From the NCBI GenBank assembly GCA_945861435.1, contig CAMAUX010000012.1, forward strand, positions 1-64,000: a stretch of DNA of 64,000 bases, in the 5' to 3' direction. The notes beneath the pieces were generated by a model that was not told the DNA's origin, searched no databases, and saw only the letters and a list, made by a program, of their open reading frames with translations. Both the position numbers and the translations under genes were made by a program. Shown here piece after piece: positions 25,830-33,168 of this stretch; positions within the stretch are counted from its first letter, which is position 1, and every line of letters begins with the position of its first letter. This stretch comes from Chthoniobacter flavus (GTDB lineage: Bacteria; Verrucomicrobiota; Verrucomicrobiia; Chthoniobacterales; Chthoniobacteraceae).

Positions 25830-26318
25830 ATGAAACCCTTGCGCATCACCCTTATCCTGCTTGCTGCCCTCATCGGTCTCGCTATGGCACGGAAACCGCA
25901 AATGGTCCTGCGTTTCCACGTCGAGACCGATCCCAACAACGGAGGGGCGTTCGCTTCCTCCATTGTTTTTCCCGTGTCCAAGCGGAAGGGGGTTGTGGAG
26001 AAAATCCCATCACTCTCTGAGCGCGATGTGACGGCCATTTACCCCGTCGAAGCGGATGGCGGCACCTTTGGGTGCGTGTTCAAGTTCGATGCGCACGGCG
26101 TCATCGCATTGCGCACCCTAAGCACCACGCACCGCGGTCGCAGCTTGGTAGCCTTTGCCGGTGTCGGGGGGCGCGGACGCGAGATCGCTGAGTGGGTGAT
26201 CGACAAGCCCATCCACGATGGACTTCTCTTCATGCCTTCGGGTCTTTCCAAGGCTGAAATAGATCTGCTCCGCAAACGATTCCCCGTAGTTGGCGAACTC
26301 GGGAAATCAAAGTCCTGA
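25830..26318 (+). CDS. Small exported hypothetical protein
   Basis: Unrecognised family. The ATG at 25830 begins a signal peptide (MKPLRITLILLAALIGLAMA), giving 162 residues. The mature part is beta-rich, with 'QMVLRFHVETDPNNGGAFASSIVFP' and 'TFGCVFKFDAHGVIALRTLS' suggesting a compact sandwich. There are no Cys pairs or metal motifs. It is divergent from the BsuPI-like gene with 74 bases between starts. An upstream extension to 25779 is open but would remove the signal peptide from the N-terminus. Confidence 0.7.
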   Translation: MKPLRITLILLAALIGLAMARKPQMVLRFHVETDPNNGGAFASSIVFPVSKRKGVVEKIPSLSERDVTAIYPVEADGGTFGCVFKFDAHGVIALRTLSTTHRGRSLVAFAGVGGRGREIAEWVIDKPIHDGLLFMPSGLSKAEIDLLRKRFPVVGELGKSKS

Positions 26319-26388
26319 GGAGTTGTGCGTGGGTGCAGCCCCCACCAACGCATTTTCGTCCCGCCTCAGCCTGACTCGCCCACCGGGA

Positions 26389-26416
26389 GGCAAACTGAGA
26401 CCGGCAAACTGAGACC
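26389..26416. repeat. Perfect 14-bp tandem duplication
   Basis: GGCAAACTGAGACC occurs twice back to back (26389-26402, 26403-26416) in the 267-base gap after the small exported gene. This gap otherwise shows no gene. It could be a simple duplication. Confidence 0.8.
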
Positions 26417-26585
26417 GTCTTCTGTCTTCGTCACCGACTGACTCTCCATTGGTTTAACTTTCGCAGTGCAGAAAATCGGGCAGTTGCAGCCGAACTCGTT
26501 CCTGCCTCGATCGGTAGTTTTCCTTGTGGTTAAACCAGTTTTCCTCCAGCCCTCGCCTTTCGCTTTAGTGCTGGCCTCCGCTCTT

Positions 26586-27290
26586 TCAAGGGTGGGGATA
26601 TGCACCTTGTTTCAGACCGGGTCTGGAACGCACCTCCGCAGTCGTGGCAAATGACTTGATCACCGTGTCTTCGACAAGCGCGCCCAAAACTAACTGCGTG
26701 GAAAATGGCTGCAGAGTGCTGCCCGGAGTCACCACGATCTGATAATGCCTGCCCTCTTGAACTGTGCGGATCTGAGCCTGGACCCGAGGATCAGTGGCGA
26801 GTACTCGGTCAGGCCGGAGATTCACACCCGGCTGAACCAGCACATCGATTAGCTTGGCTCTGGGTTCCTCGCCTGTTTCCCACGACAGGCGCGATGGCTT
26901 CATCTCCAAGAGCTCCACCAAATGAGTCACCATCCGAAGCACCGTGGGCTCACCTGCACCGCGTAGTTTCACATAGATGTTCTTCGCCTGTACTCCCGAT
27001 GCCTGCCCGATCTTAAAGCGAGCGAAGAGCCTTGCGGATTCTCCCACAGGGAGAACCTTGCGGTCCACGGAGGCGCTCAGGCAGCAGCACCCCGCAATGA
27101 CCGATTCAATCACCACCTCGTCCGGCCCCGTGTTGGTGCACCGGAACTCCGCCGTGGCCTCGCTCTCGGTAAGTCCTGGATGAAGGTCCACCTGCTTGGA
27201 TCCCCATGCGAGATCACCCCACGCACTCCGCACCAAGAGCGCGCACCCCACACCCGCCCCCCACAGCCCCCTCCTCAATCTTGTTTTCAC
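26586..27290 (-). CDS. Exported DUF1573-like protein
   Basis: A 234-residue protein with a signal peptide ending near 'LLVRSAWG'. The N-terminal half matches the DUF1573 beta-sandwich style: 'ATAEFRCTNTGPDEVVIESVIAGCCCLSAS', where the cysteine cluster C68-C69-C70 takes the place of the usual 'SCGC' motif, followed by 'VGESARLFARFKIGQASGVQAKNIYVK'. These domains are common in exported Bacteroidetes and PVC proteins, with an Ig-like fold and unknown function. A second beta domain follows. It is divergent from the next gene (27455), with 164 bases between. Confidence 0.7.
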   Translation of the reverse strand: MKTRLRRGLWGAGVGCALLVRSAWGDLAWGSKQVDLHPGLTESEATAEFRCTNTGPDEVVIESVIAGCCCLSASVDRKVLPVGESARLFARFKIGQASGVQAKNIYVKLRGAGEPTVLRMVTHLVELLEMKPSRLSWETGEEPRAKLIDVLVQPGVNLRPDRVLATDPRVQAQIRTVQEGRHYQIVVTPGSTLQPFSTQLVLGALVEDTVIKSFATTAEVRSRPGLKQGAYPHP

Positions 27291-27454
27291 ATTCCTAAGT
27301 ACGCCGCCCCCTTCCTGTCCGGCCGCAAATCATCGATGGGCAGTTTCCAGCCTGATGCCTGCAGCGTGCCATCAACAGTCCGCTGCCACGCTGGCTACGA
27401 TCCTACAATTGGCTTGGACGCGAGGGTAATACGCAAGTAAGGACATCCCCACGG

Positions 27455-28018
27455 ATGAACAACCAGATTAGCAAACTTTGGCTTTTCGGCCCCCCCTTCG
27501 CCCTGTTGCTCACGGCGCTCTTCTACTACTCTCGGGTAGATACATTCCGCCAGTGGGCGGACAGCAATTTTCCGTGGGTGAAGAGAAACATTGGCGTCCA
27601 CATCCGTTCCAATTCGCACCCTGCCCCTGCGTCGGCCTCACCGTCTGCGTCCCGCATGCCAGACGATGCCGCCCCCCCAACGACCATCCAGCCAGAACCC
27701 ACTCCAAGTCCCGCTCTCGCTCCCGCGCCCGAACCACCTGCTCCACCAGCGAAACCCATTTACGTCCAGAAGGATGGAACCGTCGACCTCGAGACCCTCG
27801 CGGCAAATCAAGGGGACTGGCCTAAGAAGCTACGGCTCAGAAAACCAGTTCCCTTCCCGGCGGTGATTGATGGCAAGGTGGTCGGCGAACTCACCGCACC
27901 TGCAGGTACGGAGGTGACCCTGCGTCGCGTGAACCGTGAGAAAATCGGTGTCGAATACAAGGGAGGCGGTGGATGGATCGCCCCCGAAGACACCGATATC
28001 CGCCAGCGTCTCCAGTAA
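27455..28018 (+). CDS. Membrane-anchored Pro-rich protein with SH3-like C-terminus
   Basis: A 187-residue protein with an N-terminal membrane helix (about residues 8-25). A Pro/Ala/Ser-rich linker (~55-100) probably spans the periplasm. The C-terminal ~75 residues contain an SH3-like beta barrel pattern ('AVIDGKVVGELTAPAGTEVTLRRVNREKIGVEYKGGGGWI'). Such proteins often hold envelope ligands, but no function is known here. Its 3' end overlaps the longest frame of the acetyltransferase gene. Confidence 0.65.
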   Translation: MNNQISKLWLFGPPFALLLTALFYYSRVDTFRQWADSNFPWVKRNIGVHIRSNSHPAPASASPSASRMPDDAAPPTTIQPEPTPSPALAPAPEPPAPPAKPIYVQKDGTVDLETLAANQGDWPKKLRLRKPVPFPAVIDGKVVGELTAPAGTEVTLRRVNREKIGVEYKGGGGWIAPEDTDIRQRLQ

Positions 28019-28701
28019 CTCGGCGGACCTGCCATTCCTGCTTGTCTCCCCTCCCCTTTCCTCTCCCGCCTGCCTCTTTCCGGTCCACCTTGGGCGACGT
28101 AGCCATCTGCTTCGCGCCTTCAACTTCCTCCACCGCTCCCGCCTCTTTCCCCGATCAATTCCCAGTCTTGGACGGTTTGCTCCTCGCGCGACTGGCCCCC
28201 TCTCATGCACCTGAGTTTCACGCGCTCGTGGAACGAGAACGCGCCCGACTCAAGCGACGTCTACCGTGGCTAGACCAGTGCACGTCGCCGTCAGAGGCAG
28301 CAGACTTTCTCCGTGCCATTGACGCCCAATGGCGGGCCGGCACCGGAATGCAGATGGGCATCTGGTGGAACCAACGGCTCATGGGAATGTGCGGGTTCCA
28401 CCTCTTCAATCCGATCCAGCGCTCCGCGACCATGGCTTACTGGTTGGGGCTCGAGGCTGAGGGGCGCGGACTCCTGTCGGCCTGTGCCTCCGCTCTTGTG
28501 GAATGGGCTTTTTTCACCGCCCACCTGAAGACTCTCGAGATTCATTGTGCCACGCAAAACCACCGGAGCCGTGCCACGGCTTTGCGCTTGGGATTCCATG
28601 AGGAGCGGAGCGTGGCTGCGGCCGAATGGCTCTACGACCACTTCGTTGACCACGTCGTCTATGTACGCCACGCGTCCGAAATTCGGAAATCTTTGACATG
28701 A
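27973..28701 (+). CDS. GNAT acetyltransferase (RimJ/RimL-like)
   Basis: The C-terminal ~170 residues follow the RimL pattern: 'GLLLARLAPSHAPEFHALVERER', 'MQMGIWWNQRLMGMCGFHLF', 'ATMAYWLGLEAEGRGLLSACASALVEWAF' (acetyl-CoA loop region) and 'LEIHCATQNHRSRATALRLGF'. The family acetylates N-terminal or small-molecule amines; the substrate is unknown. The start is uncertain. The ATG at 27973 overlaps the previous gene by 46 bases and gives a Pro/Ser-rich leader of ~60 residues foreign to the family. A TTG at 28090 would give ~203 residues and is more family-like, but has no ribosome binding site. Confidence 0.8.
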   Translation: MDRPRRHRYPPASPVTRRTCHSCLSPLPFPLPPASFRSTLGDVAICFAPSTSSTAPASFPDQFPVLDGLLLARLAPSHAPEFHALVERERARLKRRLPWLDQCTSPSEAADFLRAIDAQWRAGTGMQMGIWWNQRLMGMCGFHLFNPIQRSATMAYWLGLEAEGRGLLSACASALVEWAFFTAHLKTLEIHCATQNHRSRATALRLGFHEERSVAAAEWLYDHFVDHVVYVRHASEIRKSLT

Positions 28702-29018
28702 AAACCGCGCACTCTCCGGTCGCGCCGCCGTTGGATCAAAGCCATCCCTTGTAGATGGGCTCACGATCATACGAAAAAACCTCTGAATGCGGGGGGGCGG
28801 AGGTTTGAGGAGGCAGGCAGTGAGGCTCGTAATCAATCTGAGCACGGATGGCACCAATGGGGCCGGTTTCTGATTGACGGGACCCGCTGCCCGCCATTTC
28901 ACGTGACCTGTCAGGCCGCGCGATCGAACGGATCACGGTTGCCATGCGAACCATGTGTTTCCATGGCGAAATCGCTGGAATTTGGAAGCGCATAAACTCT
29001 AGGGTAAGGGCACACCCC

Positions 29019-29639
29019 ATGGCCGAACGCACACGCTCAGACGACCCTTACCTTAACCTGCCGGAAGACGCTTCCCTTTCCGGAGAATTACTCGACACGC
29101 AGGTTCAGAAAGCCCAGGAGCAACTCGTCGCTCTCAAGCGACAACAGGACATCATCGAGCGCCAAAAGCGTGAGCTTGAGGAACTCAGCCGCCGTCAGGA
29201 TCAACTCCACTCCGGCAAAACGGAAATGATCGAGAAACTCACGCGCGCCCTCGTTGTCCTCGAGCGCGAGCACTTGGAGACCCAGCGACGGGTGGATTTG
29301 CTCACATCTATCAACGATTCGTTCAACGGCCATCTCGATCAACTCGAGGCCATCAACCCCAAAGCGTGGGAGGGACTCGACATCAACAAGGAACTCGCCA
29401 AGGCCCTGAGCGCCGTGGACGACGCGCGATCTGAATTCGCGCGATCACTCCCCAAGATCGGCACCACACCAAGCGACGAAGCTGATCTCGCTGGCGCAGC
29501 AGGCCCTTTCCATGCCGATTACGAAGCCACCTCCGCAAAGGACTTCCTTTACTGGCTCAAGGCCGGGGTGGCATTCACCCTCCCACTCGTCGTCATCGGT
29601 CTCCTCCTCGTGTGGGCCATCTCCAACGCGAAAGCCTGA
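29019..29639 (+). CDS. Coiled-coil protein with C-terminal membrane anchor
   Basis: A 206-residue protein. Residues ~25-110 are a long charged coiled coil (KAQEQLVALKRQQDIIERQ, RELEELSRRQDQL), then a second helical part, then one membrane helix near the C-terminus (GVAFTLPLVVIGLLLVWAI). It is thus a tail-anchored cytoplasmic coiled coil. The ATG at 29019 is preferred over the upstream 28944, whose extension is compositionally different. The next gene, four bases downstream, encodes a smaller protein of the same layout; the two may act together at the membrane. I do not recognise the family. Confidence 0.75.
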   Translation: MAERTRSDDPYLNLPEDASLSGELLDTQVQKAQEQLVALKRQQDIIERQKRELEELSRRQDQLHSGKTEMIEKLTRALVVLEREHLETQRRVDLLTSINDSFNGHLDQLEAINPKAWEGLDINKELAKALSAVDDARSEFARSLPKIGTTPSDEADLAGAAGPFHADYEATSAKDFLYWLKAGVAFTLPLVVIGLLLVWAISNAKA

Positions 29640-29643
29640 TCCC

Positions 29644-30027
29644 ATGAGCTTGGGTCGTTCCAAAAAAAACACGCAGTCGTCAAAGACCCCGCTCGATGCG
29701 CAGAAGGTCTCCTTGGTCAAGGAACAGGAGAGGCTGAAGGCGGAAATCCAGCGCAACCAGAAACTCATCGAGGAAGCCCCTCGCCTCGCCGAAGAAGCAC
29801 GCCAAAAAAAGCGTCTTCAATCCATCCAGGCCATGAGTCGTGTGGGCTCGCGCGGAGAGAGCCCGCTCGCCATCCGCGACCCTCGCCAAAAGCTGCGTGC
29901 CGACCCGTCCCCTGCTCGCCCCCTACGCAGGGAGCGCAGCAAGGAAAAGTACGTCTTCCTTTTCCTGTGCGCGGCCCTGCTTGCCTGCCTGTATTACCTC
30001 TACTTCCACTTCATGGCGAGTATCTGA
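29644..30027 (+). CDS. Small coiled-coil protein with C-terminal membrane anchor
   Basis: A 127-residue protein with a Lys/Glu-rich helix (~20-60, including 'LVKEQERLKAEIQRNQKLIEE'), a basic linker with 'PLRRERSKEKY', and a terminal membrane helix (VFLFLCAALLACLYYLYFHF). It starts four bases after the larger coiled-coil gene and shares its topology, so a co-transcribed pair is likely. The frame extends upstream inside that gene, but this extension is a shadow. Function unknown. Confidence 0.72.
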   Translation: MSLGRSKKNTQSSKTPLDAQKVSLVKEQERLKAEIQRNQKLIEEAPRLAEEARQKKRLQSIQAMSRVGSRGESPLAIRDPRQKLRADPSPARPLRRERSKEKYVFLFLCAALLACLYYLYFHFMASI

Positions 30028-30050
30028 GGGGGCTGTGATCAGTTCCTCGG

Positions 30051-30503
30051 ATGGAGTGTAAAGCCATTAGAGTGGGCCCTCTCCAACTCGACCTCCTCTT
30101 CAACGAGCGCCGCAGTGTCTGTGGGGTCAGGCTTCCCGTCACGCCCCCGCTGAAACTGACGCGCCGGCACCTGTTCTCTGCTCTGGACCAACTCGCCACG
30201 TTTCCGATCGAGCCCACAAACCATAGCTCTTTTCTCCGCGACGTCTGGCGTGCAATCTCCCTCATCGAGCCCGGTTCCACGCTCACCTACGGCCAGATCG
30301 CTCAGCGGATCGGAAAACGAGGCGCCGCTCGCGCGGTGGGGTTCGCATGCAAATCCAATCCACTCCTTCTCGCAGTACCCTGCCACCGAGTGGTCGCCGC
30401 GCACGCCATCGGAGGCTACTCCGCAGGCCCCGCGTGGAAGAGCCTCCTCCTCGCCCTTGAGGCGGAGAAAGCGGCATTGCACTTTGGCCCCGGCACGCTT
30501 TGA
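30051..30503 (+). CDS. ogt: Methylated-DNA--protein-cysteine methyltransferase
   Basis: Suicide repair protein that removes alkyl groups from O6-alkylguanine onto its own cysteine. The 150-residue length fits the Ogt/MGMT family. The catalytic domain (~55-140) has 'TYGQIAQRIG' (helix-turn-helix), 'ARAVGFACKSNPL' and the active site 'VPCHRVVA' with Cys111. The usual second-residue pattern 'GY..G...K..LL.LE' is also present. It sits directly upstream of gatC (14-base gap), an unusual neighbour. Confidence 0.9.
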   Translation: MECKAIRVGPLQLDLLFNERRSVCGVRLPVTPPLKLTRRHLFSALDQLATFPIEPTNHSSFLRDVWRAISLIEPGSTLTYGQIAQRIGKRGAARAVGFACKSNPLLLAVPCHRVVAAHAIGGYSAGPAWKSLLLALEAEKAALHFGPGTL

Positions 30504-30517
30504 ATCCGCACCCGCCT

Positions 30518-30802
30518 ATGAGTGAAGCCTTCGATGTCCGCTACACCGCCAAGCTGGCCCGATTGGAACTGACCGAGGAGGAGGTCGCCAAATTTCAGGC
30601 TCAACTTTCCCAGGTTCTCCACTATGTGGAAAAACTCGCCTCCGTGGACGTCACCCACGTGGAACCCATGGCCCACGCCAACCCTGTGGTGAACGTATTC
30701 CGCGATGATGCGGCCGCCCCGTGGTTCAACACCACGCAAGCCCTGGCCAACGCTCCCCGGCAGGCTGGCCAGCTCTTCGTCGTTCCGAAGGTCATCGAAT
30801 AA
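30518..30802 (+). CDS. gatC: Asp-tRNA(Asn)/Glu-tRNA(Gln) amidotransferase subunit C
   Basis: A small subunit (94 residues) that stabilises the GatCAB complex, which converts misacylated Glu-tRNA(Gln) and Asp-tRNA(Asn). It matches the family throughout: '[37 protein letters not shown]' followed by '[17 protein letters not shown]'. The ATG at 30518 is the natural start. gatA follows after 23 bases; gatB is not in the window. Confidence 0.95.
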   Translation: MSEAFDVRYTAKLARLELTEEEVAKFQAQLSQVLHYVEKLASVDVTHVEPMAHANPVVNVFRDDAAAPWFNTTQALANAPRQAGQLFVVPKVIE

Positions 30803-30825
30803 CAACGCCCACGCACCCCGGCAGC

Positions 30826-32271
30826 ATGTCCCTCACCTCCCTTTCGATCTCCGAACTTCAGCAGAAGCTGCGTTCTCGCGAAGCCAGCCCGCTCGACGCC
30901 ATCAATGCCCTCGAGGCTCGCATCGCCACGGTGGACGGTCGCGTCGGCGGCTACCTTTCCCGCAACCTCGAGGCAGCCCGCCAACTCGCCGCAACCGCCG
31001 ACGTCAACCTTCCCTTGGGCGGCGTTCCCATCGCCATCAAAGACGTCATCAACGTCTCCGGCGAACCCTGCACCTGCGCCTCCAAGATCCTAAAAGGCTA
31101 CGTATCGCCGTACGACGCCACGGTCATCACCAAACTCAGGCAGGCGGGAGCAATTCCTTTTGGGCGCACCAACATGGATGAGTTCGCCATGGGATCTTCC
31201 TGCGAAAATTCCGCACTCCAGAGAACCGCCAACCCGTGGGATCTTACCCGCACGCCAGGCGGCTCAAGCGGAGGCTCCGCCGCGGTCGTCGCAGCCGATG
31301 AAGCCTTCGCTGCGCTTGGATCCGACACCGGGGGCTCTATCCGTCAACCGGCCGCACTCTGCGGCTGCGTAGGCCTGAAGCCCACCTACGGCAGGGTCTC
31401 CCGCTTCGGCCTTGTCGCCTTTGCCTCCTCCCTGGACCAAGTCGGTCCCTTTACAAAAACCGTCCGCGACGCCGCCCTCGTCCTCAACGTCATCTCAGGC
31501 CGCGATCCACGCGACTCCACAAGCATCGACCAATCGGTGCCAGACCACACAACGCACCTCGGCGAGGACATCAAGGGAATTAGAATCGGGGTCCCCAAGG
31601 AATACTTCGTCGATGGCATTGATCCTCAGGTCCGCTCCGCCGTCGATGCCGCCCTTCGCCAGTACGAGAGCCTCGGCGCTGAAGTCGTCGAAGTCTCCCT
31701 TCCCCACACGGAGCACGCGGTCGGCGTTTACTACATCCTTGCCACCGCGGAGGCCTCCGCCAACCTCGCGCGTTTCGACGGAGTACGCTACGGCCACCGC
31801 GCCGCATCCGCCAATCTGCTCGAACAATACCAACGCACGCGCGCCGAGGGCTTCGGTCCTGAAGTGAAGCGCCGCATCATCCTCGGCACCTACGTACTAA
31901 GCAGCGGGTACTACGATGCCTTCTACCTTCGTGCCCAGAAGGTGCGGACTCTCATCCGAAGGGATTTCACCCAAGTGTTTGAAAAGGTGGACGTCCTCCT
32001 GAGCCCCACTTCTCCAGAGGCCGCCTTCAAGCTCGGCGATCGCACGGATGATCCCCTCAAGATGTACCTCGCGGACATCTTCACCATCGCAGCGAACCTC
32101 GCGGGCATCTCTGGAATCAGCATCCCCTGCGGCTTCGCCCATGTCGGCGAGAGCCGCCTGCCTGTTGGCCTGCAGCTTCTCGGCCGCCCCTTCGAGGAGT
32201 CTACCCTCCTTAAAATCGCTCACGCTTACGAGCAGGCCACGCAGTGGCACAAGGAACGCCCTGCTCTGTAA
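30826..32271 (+). CDS. gatA: Asp-tRNA(Asn)/Glu-tRNA(Gln) amidotransferase subunit A
   Basis: The glutaminase subunit of GatCAB, producing ammonia for transamidation. From the ATG at 30826 it has 481 residues, normal for GatA. The amidase-signature catalytic triad is visible: Lys72 in 'IAIKDVINV', cis-Ser147 in '[11 protein letters not shown]' and nucleophile Ser171 in '[12 protein letters not shown]', with the family spacing (75 and 24 residues). The C-terminal substrate region '[21 protein letters not shown]' is typical. The GatB partner must be encoded elsewhere. Confidence 0.96.
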   Translation: MSLTSLSISELQQKLRSREASPLDAINALEARIATVDGRVGGYLSRNLEAARQLAATADVNLPLGGVPIAIKDVINVSGEPCTCASKILKGYVSPYDATVITKLRQAGAIPFGRTNMDEFAMGSSCENSALQRTANPWDLTRTPGGSSGGSAAVVAADEAFAALGSDTGGSIRQPAALCGCVGLKPTYGRVSRFGLVAFASSLDQVGPFTKTVRDAALVLNVISGRDPRDSTSIDQSVPDHTTHLGEDIKGIRIGVPKEYFVDGIDPQVRSAVDAALRQYESLGAEVVEVSLPHTEHAVGVYYILATAEASANLARFDGVRYGHRAASANLLEQYQRTRAEGFGPEVKRRIILGTYVLSSGYYDAFYLRAQKVRTLIRRDFTQVFEKVDVLLSPTSPEAAFKLGDRTDDPLKMYLADIFTIAANLAGISGISIPCGFAHVGESRLPVGLQLLGRPFEESTLLKIAHAYEQATQWHKERPAL

Positions 32272-32607
32272 GCCTGCTGTCCTCGCAAAAGTCTCCCCGG
32301 GGCCCGCGCGTCGGGCTCCTGCTCCCGATCCGGGGCATCCATCCCCTCGTCAAAGCACGATGGGGGAGGAGAAATCGCTGGTGAAACACATCAGCCCACC
32401 CCCATCGACAATAAAATCCAGCGAACAGGAGAGCCTCTGTACTCATGCGCCAACCGACTCCAAGTCGCGCCATACGGGGGGCTCTTCCAGGAGACGCAAG
32501 CGCGGCCCGCCCCGGTTTAGTCCAGCCGGGGTGGGTCCCAGCTCCTCATGGTTCCTTCTGCGTCCTCAGGAACAACGAACTCAAACCCGGCGCTTCGCAC
32601 GAAAGCA
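32272..32607. other. Intergenic region, possible remnant of a reductase C-terminus
   Basis: About 335 bases between the gatA stop and the convergent small membrane-protein gene. On the minus strand near 32350-32425 one frame reads 'LDFIVDGGGLM', which resembles the 'xxDGG' ending of short-chain dehydrogenases but is not supported by anything around it. No other gene or clear terminator was found. Confidence 0.3.
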
Positions 32608-33114
32608 CTAACGTTCAAACGCGGGCGCCATCTCCTGTTCCGCTGCGCCCTCGCTCTGCTTGCCGGACTCCGGCCTGACTCGCGTACGAATCGCATCCAC
32701 CAACTCGCGACAGCCCAGCTTCTCGGCGCCCTTTTGCTGGTAGTCGCCCACCATGGTCCAACTGCACAACAGCAACTCCGTCCCACGGGTCCGTATGTAA
32801 ACGGAGAACCGGCTCGCGCGCCGCATGTGCGCCTTGCTCTGATAGCGGTCCAGCGCTGCATAAGCCCAGCCACCACAGGCAAGAAATAGCAGCACCGGCC
32901 CCCAGTCCTCACGGAACGCAAACCAAACAGCCGGGGCCAGCGCCAAAACCACCAGCGCAGCCTGCAGCAGCACCATCCTCGAGCGCCCAGCCTTCCGATC
33001 CACAATCTCGTAACGCGCGTCTTCCACCTCGCCCATCGCAATCCTGCGAGTCCCGTATACCAGTTCGCTATCGCTCACACTGACCGATCGGAATGTGAAG
33101 ACGGGTGAGGACAT
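32608..33114 (-). CDS. Small hypothetical membrane protein
   Basis: From the ATG at 33114 the protein has 168 residues. A beta-rich N-terminus (VFTFRSVSVSDSELVYG) is followed by two adjacent membrane helices (~46-62, MVLLQAALVVLALAPAVWFAF, and ~68-82, VLLFLACGGWAYAALD). A soluble C-terminal part has 'SVYIRTRGTELLLCSWTMVGDYQQKGAEKL' and ends in an acidic tail. The layout resembles small DUF-type membrane proteins carrying a PH-like domain, but I cannot name the family. It lies 55 bases downstream of the DUF6797-like gene on the same strand. Confidence 0.65.
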   Translation of the reverse strand: MSSPVFTFRSVSVSDSELVYGTRRIAMGEVEDARYEIVDRKAGRSRMVLLQAALVVLALAPAVWFAFREDWGPVLLFLACGGWAYAALDRYQSKAHMRRASRFSVYIRTRGTELLLCSWTMVGDYQQKGAEKLGCRELVDAIRTRVRPESGKQSEGAAEQEMAPAFER

Positions 33115-33168
33115 GGGGAACAATACCGCGAGTAAAGCAGCGCCTCTTTCAGCGAACAAGCCCAGGCC

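Noticed and set aside
28777-28806. Hairpin AAACCTC/GAGGTTT in the gap before the coiled-coil pair
   Set aside because: Short stem with a 16-base G-rich loop; on the minus strand it would look like a terminator, but no minus-strand gene ends there.
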